This document shows, piece by piece, positions 8,420-16,439 of a stretch of 64,000 bases of DNA. Each line of letters begins with the position of its first letter. Within the stretch, counting starts at the first letter, position 1. The notes beneath the pieces were generated by a model. That model was not told the DNA's origin. It saw only the letters and a program-made list of their open reading frames with translations, and did not search any database. The position numbers and the translations under genes are program-made. The stretch is from Marispirochaeta aestuarii (lineage in GTDB: Bacteria > Spirochaetota > Spirochaetia > JC444 > Marispirochaetaceae): positions 211,388-275,387 of the forward strand of contig NZ_MWQY01000003.1 of assembly GCF_002087085.1 (NCBI RefSeq). Direction: 5' to 3'.

Positions 8420-8605
8420 ATGAGGATTTTAACGAGTTATGAAACCGCAGAGATGTTGCGGATTTCAATGCCGACATTATATCGGCACGTACGAGATGGG
8501 TTGATTCCGTGCCTGAGAGTAGGTCGGCGAAAACTTTTTCGATATAGTGATATCGAAAAATTTATTGACAATCAGATCTCTGACGGGAGTACTAACGGTG
8601 TATAG
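8420..8605 (+). CDS. Excisionase-family helix-turn-helix protein
   Basis: This is a small DNA-binding protein of 61 residues from the ATG at 8420, which has GGAAGGA before it. It starts MRILTSYETAEMLRIS and continues MPTLYRHVRDGLIPCLRVGRRK, the MerR-like winged helix of AlpA/Xis-type excisionases. Arg/Lys in GRRKLFRYSD make the wing. It probably acts as a recombination directionality factor or as the regulator of the rep gene that overlaps its 3' end. A 13-residue upstream extension (to 8381) lacks a ribosome site. An inverted repeat in its promoter may be its own operator. Confidence 0.8.
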   Translation: MRILTSYETAEMLRISMPTLYRHVRDGLIPCLRVGRRKLFRYSDIEKFIDNQISDGSTNGV

Positions 8606-9872
8606 TATTCCTGAAACAGCTAAGGCGAAATATGATCCATTGAATGAACATGTACTATCGGAAGACTTCGCCCATAACTATGGGACTCCGATTACAAGTA
8701 AGATTGACATTCACAATGGGATAGTGATGGTACCAACTGACCGCGGGCTGTATGAAGTTCACTCACAAGAAGGAACCATCACTGTTGTACCATCATCGCA
8801 ATCCAGACAGTTTACCCTCTCAAGCCTGCTTTCAACAGAGTTCCCGGAACTCATCTGGTACGTCGATCGGCTTATAACACCAGGGCTCAGTCTGCTGTGG
8901 GGGTATGCTAAGAGCGGGAAGTCTATCCTTGCGCTGCATATCCTTGTTGACATCGTTCTTGGGCGCAAGGTGCTTGGTACTTTGGCAGTGAAACAATCAT
9001 CTGCACTCTTCATCAGCCTTGAGGATGGAGGTCGTCGCCTTAAGCAGAGGCTCCAAGCCGCTGGAGCAATAGGGAGTGATAATCTTATTATCCATACAGA
9101 TTGGTCACGCGGTACTGAAGGAGTCCGGGAACTTGAGCTGTTCTTGGATGTACATCCAGCTATCAGGGTTGTCGTTATCGACACACTCTTTCTTTTCTCC
9201 AAGTTGCCAGATAGCAACGATTACAGCTCTACTATTAGCCTCATGGAAACCCTTAAACGGGTAGCAGATGACAGGGACATCTGTATTATTGCTTTGCACC
9301 ATAGTAAAAAGTCTGGCCGGGAAGATTCTACCGATATAACACAAACTGCCCTTGGTTCTACCGGAATCGTCTCTGGACCGGATCACTTGCTGTACCTAAA
9401 GCGGACTCCTGAAGGTCCTACTGATGCAGTGCTGTTCTTCCGATCCAAGGACGCCGAACCTGCTGAAATTGCGCTGACGTTTGACTCTACTATTCAGGGG
9501 TGGCGCTACGCAGGAGAAGCTGATGAGATGGCCGATACTGATGAGCGACAGGAGATCCTGGAACTGTTACGCCGTAATCAAGGCTCCATGTCCACTGGCG
9601 ATATCGCGGATGCGCTGAGAAAGAAGAAAGCAGCTGTTTCAAACCTTCTTGGGCGACTTGTAAAAAAAGGCGCAGTAAGAAAACTCAGCTACGGGATTTA
9701 CACCCTACCCTCTGGAGAGTCGTGTAACCCGTGTAACTGTGAAACTGAAGGAAGCAAGGAGGTGTTCCACCAGGATCAGGAAACGAGGACTTTCACAGTT
9801 TCACCACTTACACAGGAGGTTGATGCTGAAGAGAGTGAAGGTGAAGACCAGGCTCAGGTGCCTTTGTTTTAG
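8598..9872 (+). CDS. RepA-like RecA-fold ATPase (plasmid replicative helicase family)
   Basis: This 424-residue protein resembles the AAA_25/RepA class of hexameric ATPases found in plasmids and satellites. Walker A is GYAKSGKSILAL (about residues 100-111), a second acidic motif is LFISLEDGG, and Walker B is VVVIDTLFLF. A polar motif IIALHHSKKSG matches the sensor region of RSF1010 RepA. The C-terminal part (EILELLRRNQGSMSTGDIA) is a winged helix. I prefer the GTG at 8598, with GGGAG 8 bases before it, overlapping the excisionase stop. The ORF stays open to 8547. It would unwind element DNA for replication after excision. No separate primase is seen. Confidence 0.8.
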   Translation: MYSIPETAKAKYDPLNEHVLSEDFAHNYGTPITSKIDIHNGIVMVPTDRGLYEVHSQEGTITVVPSSQSRQFTLSSLLSTEFPELIWYVDRLITPGLSLLWGYAKSGKSILALHILVDIVLGRKVLGTLAVKQSSALFISLEDGGRRLKQRLQAAGAIGSDNLIIHTDWSRGTEGVRELELFLDVHPAIRVVVIDTLFLFSKLPDSNDYSSTISLMETLKRVADDRDICIIALHHSKKSGREDSTDITQTALGSTGIVSGPDHLLYLKRTPEGPTDAVLFFRSKDAEPAEIALTFDSTIQGWRYAGEADEMADTDERQEILELLRRNQGSMSTGDIADALRKKKAAVSNLLGRLVKKGAVRKLSYGIYTLPSGESCNPCNCETEGSKEVFHQDQETRTFTVSPLTQEVDAEESEGEDQAQVPLF

Positions 9873-9882
9873 GGAGGCGGAG

Positions 9883-10155
9883 ATGGATTGGATGATATCC
9901 TGGCTAATTGATCTACACCTTAAGCAATCTGGCGCCTTCTTTAGTTCCCTGCCAATAGAAGACCAATGTTCTATTGCACACGCTCTTGGCAACATAAAGG
10001 CAGGAAATGCAATGATCCATTCATTATCGAATGGCAATCGAGTGATTATCGGCAAAGATAGATGTTGCCGACCACAAGTAGTTCCAGCAGAGCAGATCAT
10101 GACTCTGCTTGCCCTGAAGCAAAAGAGGCAGGAAGATGCAGTGTCCGAGAAATGA
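9883..10155 (+). CDS. Hypothetical small protein of the island
   Basis: The protein has 90 residues from the ATG at 9883, which has a strong ribosome site (GGGAGGCGGAG). The frame is open further upstream but that part lies inside the ATPase gene. The sequence (MDWMISWLIDLHLKQSGAFF, then LPIEDQCSIAHALGNIKAG) is soluble and helical with no motif I recognise. It follows the RepA-like gene after 10 bp, so it is co-transcribed with it and may be a replication or copy-control accessory. That is inference only. Confidence 0.6.
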   Translation: MDWMISWLIDLHLKQSGAFFSSLPIEDQCSIAHALGNIKAGNAMIHSLSNGNRVIIGKDRCCRPQVVPAEQIMTLLALKQKRQEDAVSEK

Positions 10156-10292
10156 GAATCCCGAGTTCTGCACCGGTGCTTTCCTGTGCAGATTCTGGGA
10201 TCCATTCAGCGTGAAATGTTCGTATCCGCTATTTGCCGCAGCAAGAAGAAGGGAGGCACAGGTAAAAAAGTTAGCAAAATGATCGAAGTGCA

Positions 10293-10312
10293 GCAGAATC
10301 CTTAGATTCTGC
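10293..10312 (+). terminator. Hairpin after the rep operon
   Basis: GCAGAATC and GATTCTGC form a perfect 8-bp stem around CTTA. A T-rich tract (ACTTTTCTTT) follows some 8 bases later. It is a terminator-like structure ending the int-rep transcript, though the T tract is displaced. Confidence 0.4.
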
Positions 10313-10346
10313 GGTACTACTTTTCTTTGTGTACTTCTGTAGGCAG

Positions 10347-10370
10347 AAACCCCTCTTGAGTGGGGTTTTT
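10347..10370 (+). terminator. Rho-independent terminator
   Basis: AAACCCC (10347-10353), an 8-base loop and GGGGTTT (10362-10368) make a 7-bp stem followed by more T. It is the better terminator of the rightward rep operon and stands about 100 bp before the IS3-family insertion. Confidence 0.65.
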
Positions 10371-10506
10371 GTCGACATTAACTGAGTTTCTGTTAACATA
10401 ATGTATACAGAAATCCCCTTCAAGCTCTGTTTCTGCGTCATAGACAATTTCGATTCGTTCTTGAGAACTGAACCACTCCGGAAATCCCGGAGACTGTTTC
10501 GTGTGA

Positions 10507-11440
10507 CTACAGCCCGCTGGCTGTGTCTTCCAGTTGATTATAATATGCCGTCTCAAACTCGGCCGGAGGCATATATCCTAACGGTTCAAGAAGCCGTTTG
10601 TTGTTGAACCAGCTTACCCATTCCCGTGTAGCAGCGCCTCAATCACTTCAAGGTTTTTCCACGGACCTTTTTTCCGAATTACTTCAGTTTTGTAAAGCCC
10701 ATTGATAGTTTCCGCCATTGCGTTGTCATACGAGCTGCCGACGCTTCCCACCGACGGCGTAACTTCAGCTTCTGCCAATCTCTTGGAATACCTGATGGAA
10801 AGGTACTGCCTACCGCGGTCGCTATGGTGGATGAGTCCATCCTGTGTTTGTCTGGCCCACAAAGCCTGCTCGAGAGCATCAAGGGGAAGTTCCGCCTTCA
10901 TCGAAGTCGACGCTCGTCACCCGACGATCATGCGGGAAAAGATAGCGATGATAAACGCGACGTACACAAAACCCATCCTCGTTGCAACATACGTAAAATC
11001 CGCAACCCACAGTTGGTTAGGCCTGGTTGCGTTGAAGTCCCGATTGACCAGGTCCAGTGGGAGTTTGTCTTCTTGGTCTGAGACGGTGGTTCGGACCTTT
11101 CGGCCCCGGACCACGCCCTAAAGGCCCATAGAACACATAAGCCGCGCTATGGTGCACGTTGCGACTATGAAGCCTTCACGCTTCAGTTGACGCCAGATTT
11201 TACGGGCTCTGTAGACTTGGTAGTTCTCATCCCAAACCCGTCTGATTTCTGGCTTGAAGAATTCATCGCGCTGGATACGCGCAGGCGCTGTCTCAGGGGT
11301 TCGTTCCCGCTTTTTCTGCTCGTAATATACCGATGGAGCAATCGGCAGCGTTTTGCAGATTGACTCGACTCCATACTTGTTCCGGTATCTGTCGATAAAT
11401 CCAACTATCTCTTTTGTGGGCGGTCGAGCTCCGCCTTCAC
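10507..11440 (-). pseudogene. IS3-family transposase OrfB, broken
   Basis: This is a DDE integrase-type transposase remnant. Read leftwards from the orfA overlap, the frame gives a recognisable protein (FIDRYRNKYGVESICKTL, then LPLDLVNRDFNATRPNQLWV). The catalytic residues are all still there: Asp in VADFTYV, Asp in HHSDRGRQY and Glu in MAETINGLYK. It is interrupted by an in-frame TAG near 11120 (after LMCSMGL), an in-frame TGA near 10903 where Trp is expected, and a frameshift near 10620. The frame then resumes as EWVSWFNNKRLLEPLGYMPP to the natural stop at 10507. The protein cannot be made intact. Confidence 0.85.
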
Positions 11441-11731
11441 GAAATATCCGGCAACCAGGCGTAAAATCTCATTGGCTTTCTTGAGCTCCCGGACTTCCCG
11501 CTCTAAATCTTGTATTCGTTTCTTTTCGTCGGAAGTGAGACCTTCGCGGTCCCCGTTATCTTTCTTCGCCTGGCGGATCCATCTTCGAAGCGTCTCCGAC
11601 GTACAGCCAATCGTCTCGGCAATCGACTCTATGGCGGCCCACTGCGAATCATATTCGTCCTTGGCGGCGAACACCATCCTAACTGCCCGTTCCTTTACTT
11701 CCTCAGAAAACCTGTTGTTTTTCCTTATCAT
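11405..11731 (-). CDS. IS3-family transposase OrfA
   Basis: The protein has 108 residues. It is the N-terminal helix-turn-helix (SIAETIGCTSETLRRWIRQA, about 36-55) plus a leucine-zipper coiled coil (LEREVRELKKANEIL) of IS3-type transposases, which binds the terminal repeats. It is intact, but the partner OrfB is dead, so the copy cannot move alone. OrfA alone can still bind IS ends and repress. The 3' end holds ACAAAAGAG, a plausible programmed -1 slip site toward orfB. Confidence 0.88.
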   Translation of the reverse strand: MIRKNNRFSEEVKERAVRMVFAAKDEYDSQWAAIESIAETIGCTSETLRRWIRQAKKDNGDREGLTSDEKKRIQDLEREVRELKKANEILRLVAGYFVKAELDRPQKR

Positions 11732-11923
11732 GACTCCATTCTCTCACAAGATTTTTTCTCCGGTAAAGTTGGGGCATTTCACTTGAGCCCATGTCTTTAA
11801 TTACATTGAGGTGATATTTTACATCAGGAAACGTCGTCATGAGCATCCCGATGGAAAGCCACCTGTAGAAGAATTAGTAGCTAAGGGGTGTCTATAAAAC
11901 AAGGGGAATTCCACTGTACCTCA

Positions 11924-13564
11924 TCAACTGGTTGATGGAGATCGGGGACGCTGACGTTCCTGAAGGAGACGGTGATGCGCGTCCCGTGCTTCTTGCAGTA
12001 TCTTCGGATCGAGTCCAGCAGCAACTAGCATATCGTCTACTTCGAGAGAAGCCTTCTCTCGGTGCCCGGACCGACAGAGTGCGTCCAACCGATGAAATTT
12101 TTCAGACGAGACAACAAATCCATCAGGAGAAAGAAGCTCCAGAACATCCGAAGGATCGAGACGTAGGGCACCGCCACCAGTTCTTCGACCGACGATCTCT
12201 GCACTGAGCTGAGCTGGCGTAGAGAGCATTCCCACCGCTACCATTCGCTGGTGGGAGAGGGTCTTATCCAGAAAAGTAACTGCGTGTAGCGTATTCGTAC
12301 ATGCGACTCCAGAGCGGTTCAACGATAGACAAACAAAAGTCCCACTTGTATACGTCAAAAATGCATCTGGTGGAGAGGTGCCCGGCACTATATACCACGG
12401 GTGTCTACTTGAGCATTTGTGCCCTCGATGGATACCCTCTCGCTCGCCGTACTCGATATATGCCTGAGCTCCACTTGGGCAGTCACCTTTTAGCGGTGGC
12501 GAGAACAGGAATAGCTTTCCGAATCGATCCTCAGCCCAATTATTGTGAACACCAGTCACTTGCAGACCATGTACCTGTTTTGCTCGTGCAACTATCGGTA
12601 CTAGACAGTCAGATTCGATGCCACGATCGATAGCTTCGTCGAGCGACATGACGAAAAACCGCTTTGCACCAGTCACTGCGCCTATCCTAACATGAGCTCT
12701 TGACCCGAATGAGGGGTACTGGCTACGCAATATCTCAAGTACTGAAGCGGCACCCGAGCTTTTTGACGAGAGGTGCCAATCAGCCGGACGTTCCCTTGAT
12801 AGAGTAATTTCAACATCTTCCGAATGTATAGTTCTCTGCAGTTCGATTTTGTGTCGTTCCATTGACCTCAAAATCACCTTTGCACATCCGTCTTGCCTGT
12901 TTTCACCTAGGACTAGAATACTTTCCTCTTGGGCTTCGGGAAATACCGTCCCAATAACGCGGATGATCTGCAACGACGCAAAAGAAGAAGCAAGGAGAGT
13001 GCGAATACGTTCAGCGTAGTTTGCATGAAGAAAGGCTCCAGGTAGTACAAAGGCTAAGTGCCCACCAGGTCGAATGAAACGGAGTGAATGTACTACAAAA
13101 TAGGCCCAGTAGCTTGCGCGTCGCGAGACCTCTCCTCTACTACAGGATTGTTCCGCGGCGAGCCGTGCTGCATCACGAAGTAGGTGATGTCTGACGTACG
13201 GCGGATTGCCGATGATGACGGAGTAAAGTCCCCCCACATCTGATGGAGTTAAGCGAAGGAAGTCTGTATGCATTAGTTTGGATTGCGCGAGGGACTTCCG
13301 CACAAAGGCGATAGACGTCGCTGCAGCAGAGTCAATCTCTACGCCAACTATCTGGCGGCTTGGATTACTGACTCCAAGATTCCGTAGGCGATTGAAGGCT
13401 GACTGCAAAAAAACCCCGCTCCCGAAGCTCGGATCGATTACGGTATCATGCTCATTGCGAATTGCCCAAAGCGCCAATGCATCGGCAATATCAGTTGGGG
13501 TGTAGTACACACCATTCCTTTTCTTCACCGAAACATTTGCTGAATTGGAGAGAGAATAGCTCAT
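11924..13564 (-). CDS. N6-adenine DNA methyltransferase of the DISARM-like operon
   Basis: The protein has 546 residues. Motif I is DPSFGSGVFLQSAF (about 40-53), and the catalytic motif IV is NPPYVRHHLL (about 118-127), which marks amino-methyltransferases of the N6-adenine type. The rest resembles the target-recognition part of Eco57I/TaqI-like enzymes (for example AFVLPGAFLHANYAERIR). Its start overlaps the drmC-like stop as ATGA, so it is the last gene of the operon. In textbook class 2 DISARM the methylase next to DrmE is a 5-cytosine enzyme, so finding an adenine type here is unusual. It should mark self DNA. No nuclease domain is visible. Confidence 0.85.
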   Translation of the reverse strand: MSYSLSNSANVSVKKRNGVYYTPTDIADALALWAIRNEHDTVIDPSFGSGVFLQSAFNRLRNLGVSNPSRQIVGVEIDSAAATSIAFVRKSLAQSKLMHTDFLRLTPSDVGGLYSVIIGNPPYVRHHLLRDAARLAAEQSCSRGEVSRRASYWAYFVVHSLRFIRPGGHLAFVLPGAFLHANYAERIRTLLASSFASLQIIRVIGTVFPEAQEESILVLGENRQDGCAKVILRSMERHKIELQRTIHSEDVEITLSRERPADWHLSSKSSGAASVLEILRSQYPSFGSRAHVRIGAVTGAKRFFVMSLDEAIDRGIESDCLVPIVARAKQVHGLQVTGVHNNWAEDRFGKLFLFSPPLKGDCPSGAQAYIEYGEREGIHRGHKCSSRHPWYIVPGTSPPDAFLTYTSGTFVCLSLNRSGVACTNTLHAVTFLDKTLSHQRMVAVGMLSTPAQLSAEIVGRRTGGGALRLDPSDVLELLSPDGFVVSSEKFHRLDALCRSGHREKASLEVDDMLVAAGLDPKILQEARDAHHRLLQERQRPRSPSTS

Positions 13565-14418
13565 GATTTCTCCCCGCGATACTGATCCCCAAGGAAATCA
13601 CTACCTTGCTGAAGAACAATTTCCATAAGCATCGAGAGGCGTTGCGCTATTGGACCCCGTAGAATTGTACCCGCCTCGAACCTCGAGCGCATACCTGCAA
13701 CAGTAAAATTAGCAGATCCGAGATATGCCGAACGTCCGTAATCGGAGACAGCAGCTTTGAAGTGGAAAGTTGAGATACCGAACCGATCTGCTGTGTCAGG
13801 CGTGTTCCAAGTAAGAACCCTACACCCGGGGTAGTGTGCCAGTTGCTCAAGTCTCGCGAGAAGGGTTTTGCTCGAGCTAGCGTTGAAACGACCCAAGATC
13901 GTTAGTTGAACACCTGACTTCAGCCGACGCTCCACGACTTGAGATATGTCCGAGACTGTATCGCTATCCCAAAAGGGAGCAGCAAGGATTACTCTCTGCT
14001 GCGCGCTTGCAATCACATCAACAACCGCCGTCCGAAGATCAAGTGCGGTTCGCCGAATATCTGCTTGTTTATCAAGGGATAGACTGGAGGGAAAAGTCAC
14101 ACAGAGCTCAACTTTTGACTTTGAAGCCCTTTCCATTCCAAGGGCTGCTGCGACCCCTCGTCGGAACTCAGCAGTTGACTTCAGAATGGCATGGTCTATT
14201 TCAAAATTGTCACCAGACGTGCGGTTTACAACTCCCAAGTCTTCCAGTCCGATCAGAGCAAGTTTAATCTCATCGTACGACGCGGAGCGTTCAGATAATT
14301 CAGCCTCGATTTCATGAATTCCAACAGACTTGGTTTGATTGGAATAAGCTAACGATTTCTCAACAAGTTCAAGGAGCCGCCCGAGGCGACGCGCCGCTTC
14401 AAGATACCGGGTACTCAA
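13561..14418 (-). CDS. drmC: Phospholipase D-like DISARM protein DrmC
   Basis: The protein has 285 residues with a PLD-like domain in the C-terminal half. The single HxK motif lies in STFHFKAAVSD (about 215), followed by YGRSAYLGSANFTVAG, which supplies the Ser/Asn residues typical of the family. The N-terminal 90 residues look like a winged helix (IHEIEAELSERSASYDEIKL). PLD-family DrmC is the accessory, often dispensable, nuclease-like subunit of DISARM. Translation starts at a TTG that overlaps the drmB stop (TTGA), so it is coupled. One HKD motif means dimerisation would be needed for activity. Confidence 0.85.
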   Translation of the reverse strand: MSTRYLEAARRLGRLLELVEKSLAYSNQTKSVGIHEIEAELSERSASYDEIKLALIGLEDLGVVNRTSGDNFEIDHAILKSTAEFRRGVAAALGMERASKSKVELCVTFPSSLSLDKQADIRRTALDLRTAVVDVIASAQQRVILAAPFWDSDTVSDISQVVERRLKSGVQLTILGRFNASSSKTLLARLEQLAHYPGCRVLTWNTPDTADRFGISTFHFKAAVSDYGRSAYLGSANFTVAGMRSRFEAGTILRGPIAQRLSMLMEIVLQQGSDFLGDQYRGEKS

Positions 14419-16439
14419 TACTCAACTCCATCCAACTGCCAGAATCCTACAATCTGCTCGAAATTGCTAACATCTGCCCATGGAGCATGTCCACCAATCA
14501 AGAAAGTCCTCGACAAGCCGTGATTAAATGTACGACACGATATCTCCGGAGACTGAATACAACCGTGACATGCACCTCGTCCATCAATGCAGGTTGAATC
14601 ATACACGCAATATAGTGCTTCGTTAGCCAAAGCATCCAGAAACGCACTAAGTTGATCACGGACGAGTGTCTCAAAGCCACCGAGTTGAAAACTCCCTGAA
14701 CTATCATAAATCACAGTTCCTAGGAGCGGGAGAAACAAATACTCGGACAAGGATGTACGTTCGAGACCAGAATACCAGCTGGCAGCGCGCATCGCTGCAT
14801 GTGAGAGAGTATGGACCAATCCAAAGACCATTCTACGCACTCGACAACTCCAGATGTCGTCGTAGTAGCGATCAATAGGCTCAAGATGGCTAAGGATCCA
14901 CGACAATGGAGATTTCTCGTTTTGAGGTACAGCGATCCCATTTGTCCGGAGCCAAGCCGCTACTCTTGCTGGATCGAGGGAGAGAAAGATTCCCTCGTGA
15001 TCGCCCTCACGAGCGAGGATTGGAACTGTTCCGACGAGTTCCGGTCGCCCAAGCCGTTGAGCGGCAGCATACTTATCAAGCGAAGGAAATGCACGGATTT
15101 CAGTCGGAAGATCCTGTGCCGATAGCTCCTCGAAAGTCGGCAAAAAGGAACGACGCGTGTAGCCGAAGGTTGCAGTAATAACTGGTAGATCCTCAACTAA
15201 CATGAGGTCCTTTATTCCAAGCTGAGAGCGCGTATTTGCAATCTCGTCGGCAAGCAACGCTGTTGCACTGTCTTCCGAATCTATGACACTCATAGCATCT
15301 ATAGTTGTTACAGTGGACCGAAAGGCGAGACTTTCCCGTATAGACGACTGAACATCTATCTCAAGGTGGATGCCTTCAGTTTCATCGTTTTTTTCCTCTT
15401 CGAGAGAAGGAGATACTACAGCTGTTGCTGCTACAGCAATACGAGACATCAGTTCGGCAGCTCGCTGCGAATCTCCTGTCTGCCGTGCCGCTTGAGCGGC
15501 TTTCGTCAATTCTTGGATCACATCGATGGGATTCACCGGCCGCAAAGGCCGCTCACCGACAGGTAGCAGCGACCAGAGTGTCCTCTGCTCATCATCTGGT
15601 ATACCAGTTACAGATGGTCTGTCCAGACGCAGAATTGTTAGGGACTGCGGATAATAGGTTGCATTCGCACTGTATCGAGTCATACGCATCGCTGTCCTAG
15701 TCACGAAAGTACTGTCAGTATCTCCGCGGTCTACGGATCCGATAGCTCTCTCCTTCACAATGTCCTTAGCACACCGCGGGCAAGTTGCTGTGAACCGGTC
15801 CACAACAGTATGGCCGCACTTTTTGCATATGACCTTCATGTCTTTTACCCGTTCGGACATCGCTGACAACTCTAGATGACCACCTTCTTTGCAGTTGGGG
15901 CACCGCAGTCTCCGCTTCGAAGGCACCAGCAATCCATCTTTCGTCTTACGCGTAGTAGGCAAGTATTCGGAAACAGCGACAATCTCGCCACAACCATGTA
16001 CGAAAACTTGTCCAAATTGTCTTACGGTCCGACTGTGGCACGCTGGACAGAATAGGGATGCTGCGGGTAAACCTCGCGGAAAGAAAAGAGTGCCGCAAGA
16101 ACTGCAAAGAAATGCTGTCTCAAAGACCCTTGCCTCCACAGACTCTGGCAGACCAATAGTGAAACGTTGCGCTTCACGTAACGGATCCGGGAAGTTCCGG
16201 TCGATACGACCACCACGCGACTCCCAACGCTTGAGCTGCTCATTGACCTCTGCCAGTAAAACTTCCGCCCTTGAGGGCTCCCAAACACTCGACAGCCGAA
16301 CGTTACCCAATTTTACGACTGCGACACCGTCTTCCCAGTCAACAGTACGTCCAGGAAGATAGTTAAACAATAACTGCGATACTCCTCGCGTCATTGAAAG
16401 GGCGGCGATGTCTGAATTGCTATAGCTATTACTGTCCAC
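14415..16439 (-). CDS. drmB: DISARM protein DrmB (DUF1998)
   Basis: The protein has 674 residues from a GTG start overlapping drmA. It shows three zinc-ribbon pairs: CSSCGTLFF with CPACHS (about 110-135), LRCPNCKEGGH (about 180) and ICKKCGH with CPRCAKD (about 205-225). The C-terminal DUF1998 region is seen as LVHTLSHAAMRAASW and LGGFETLV, with a further Cys-rich end (CIDGRGACHGCIQSPEISC). In DISARM, DrmB binds DrmA to form the core complex that recognises and blocks incoming DNA. The order drmA-drmB-drmC with overlapping genes is the conserved DISARM core. Confidence 0.92.
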   Translation of the reverse strand: MDSNSYSNSDIAALSMTRGVSQLLFNYLPGRTVDWEDGVAVVKLGNVRLSSVWEPSRAEVLLAEVNEQLKRWESRGGRIDRNFPDPLREAQRFTIGLPESVEARVFETAFLCSSCGTLFFPRGLPAASLFCPACHSRTVRQFGQVFVHGCGEIVAVSEYLPTTRKTKDGLLVPSKRRLRCPNCKEGGHLELSAMSERVKDMKVICKKCGHTVVDRFTATCPRCAKDIVKERAIGSVDRGDTDSTFVTRTAMRMTRYSANATYYPQSLTILRLDRPSVTGIPDDEQRTLWSLLPVGERPLRPVNPIDVIQELTKAAQAARQTGDSQRAAELMSRIAVAATAVVSPSLEEEKNDETEGIHLEIDVQSSIRESLAFRSTVTTIDAMSVIDSEDSATALLADEIANTRSQLGIKDLMLVEDLPVITATFGYTRRSFLPTFEELSAQDLPTEIRAFPSLDKYAAAQRLGRPELVGTVPILAREGDHEGIFLSLDPARVAAWLRTNGIAVPQNEKSPLSWILSHLEPIDRYYDDIWSCRVRRMVFGLVHTLSHAAMRAASWYSGLERTSLSEYLFLPLLGTVIYDSSGSFQLGGFETLVRDQLSAFLDALANEALYCVYDSTCIDGRGACHGCIQSPEISCRTFNHGLSRTFLIGGHAPWADVSNFEQIVGFWQLDGVEY

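Larger units (their letters stand above)
10469..11781 (-). mobile_element. IS3-family insertion sequence, decayed
   Basis: The 1313-bp element has imperfect terminal repeats: TGAACCACTCCGG at 10469 on the plus strand and TGAAATGCCCCAAC reading inward from 11781 on the minus strand, both followed by a shared CCGGAGA. It contains orfA intact and orfB broken by two stop codons and a frameshift. No 3- or 4-bp target duplication is visible (GAAC left, CTTG right), so the ends may have drifted or recombined. It sits between the replication genes and the DISARM-like operon of the island. Confidence 0.75.

Noticed and set aside
10466..11784. Target-site duplication of the IS3-family element
   Set aside because: The three or four bases on each side (GAAC and CTTG) do not match.
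11921..11940. Terminator at the end of the DISARM operon
   Set aside because: A palindrome CATCAAC-TG-GTTGATG overlaps the methylase stop, but there is no T run and the loop is only two bases.
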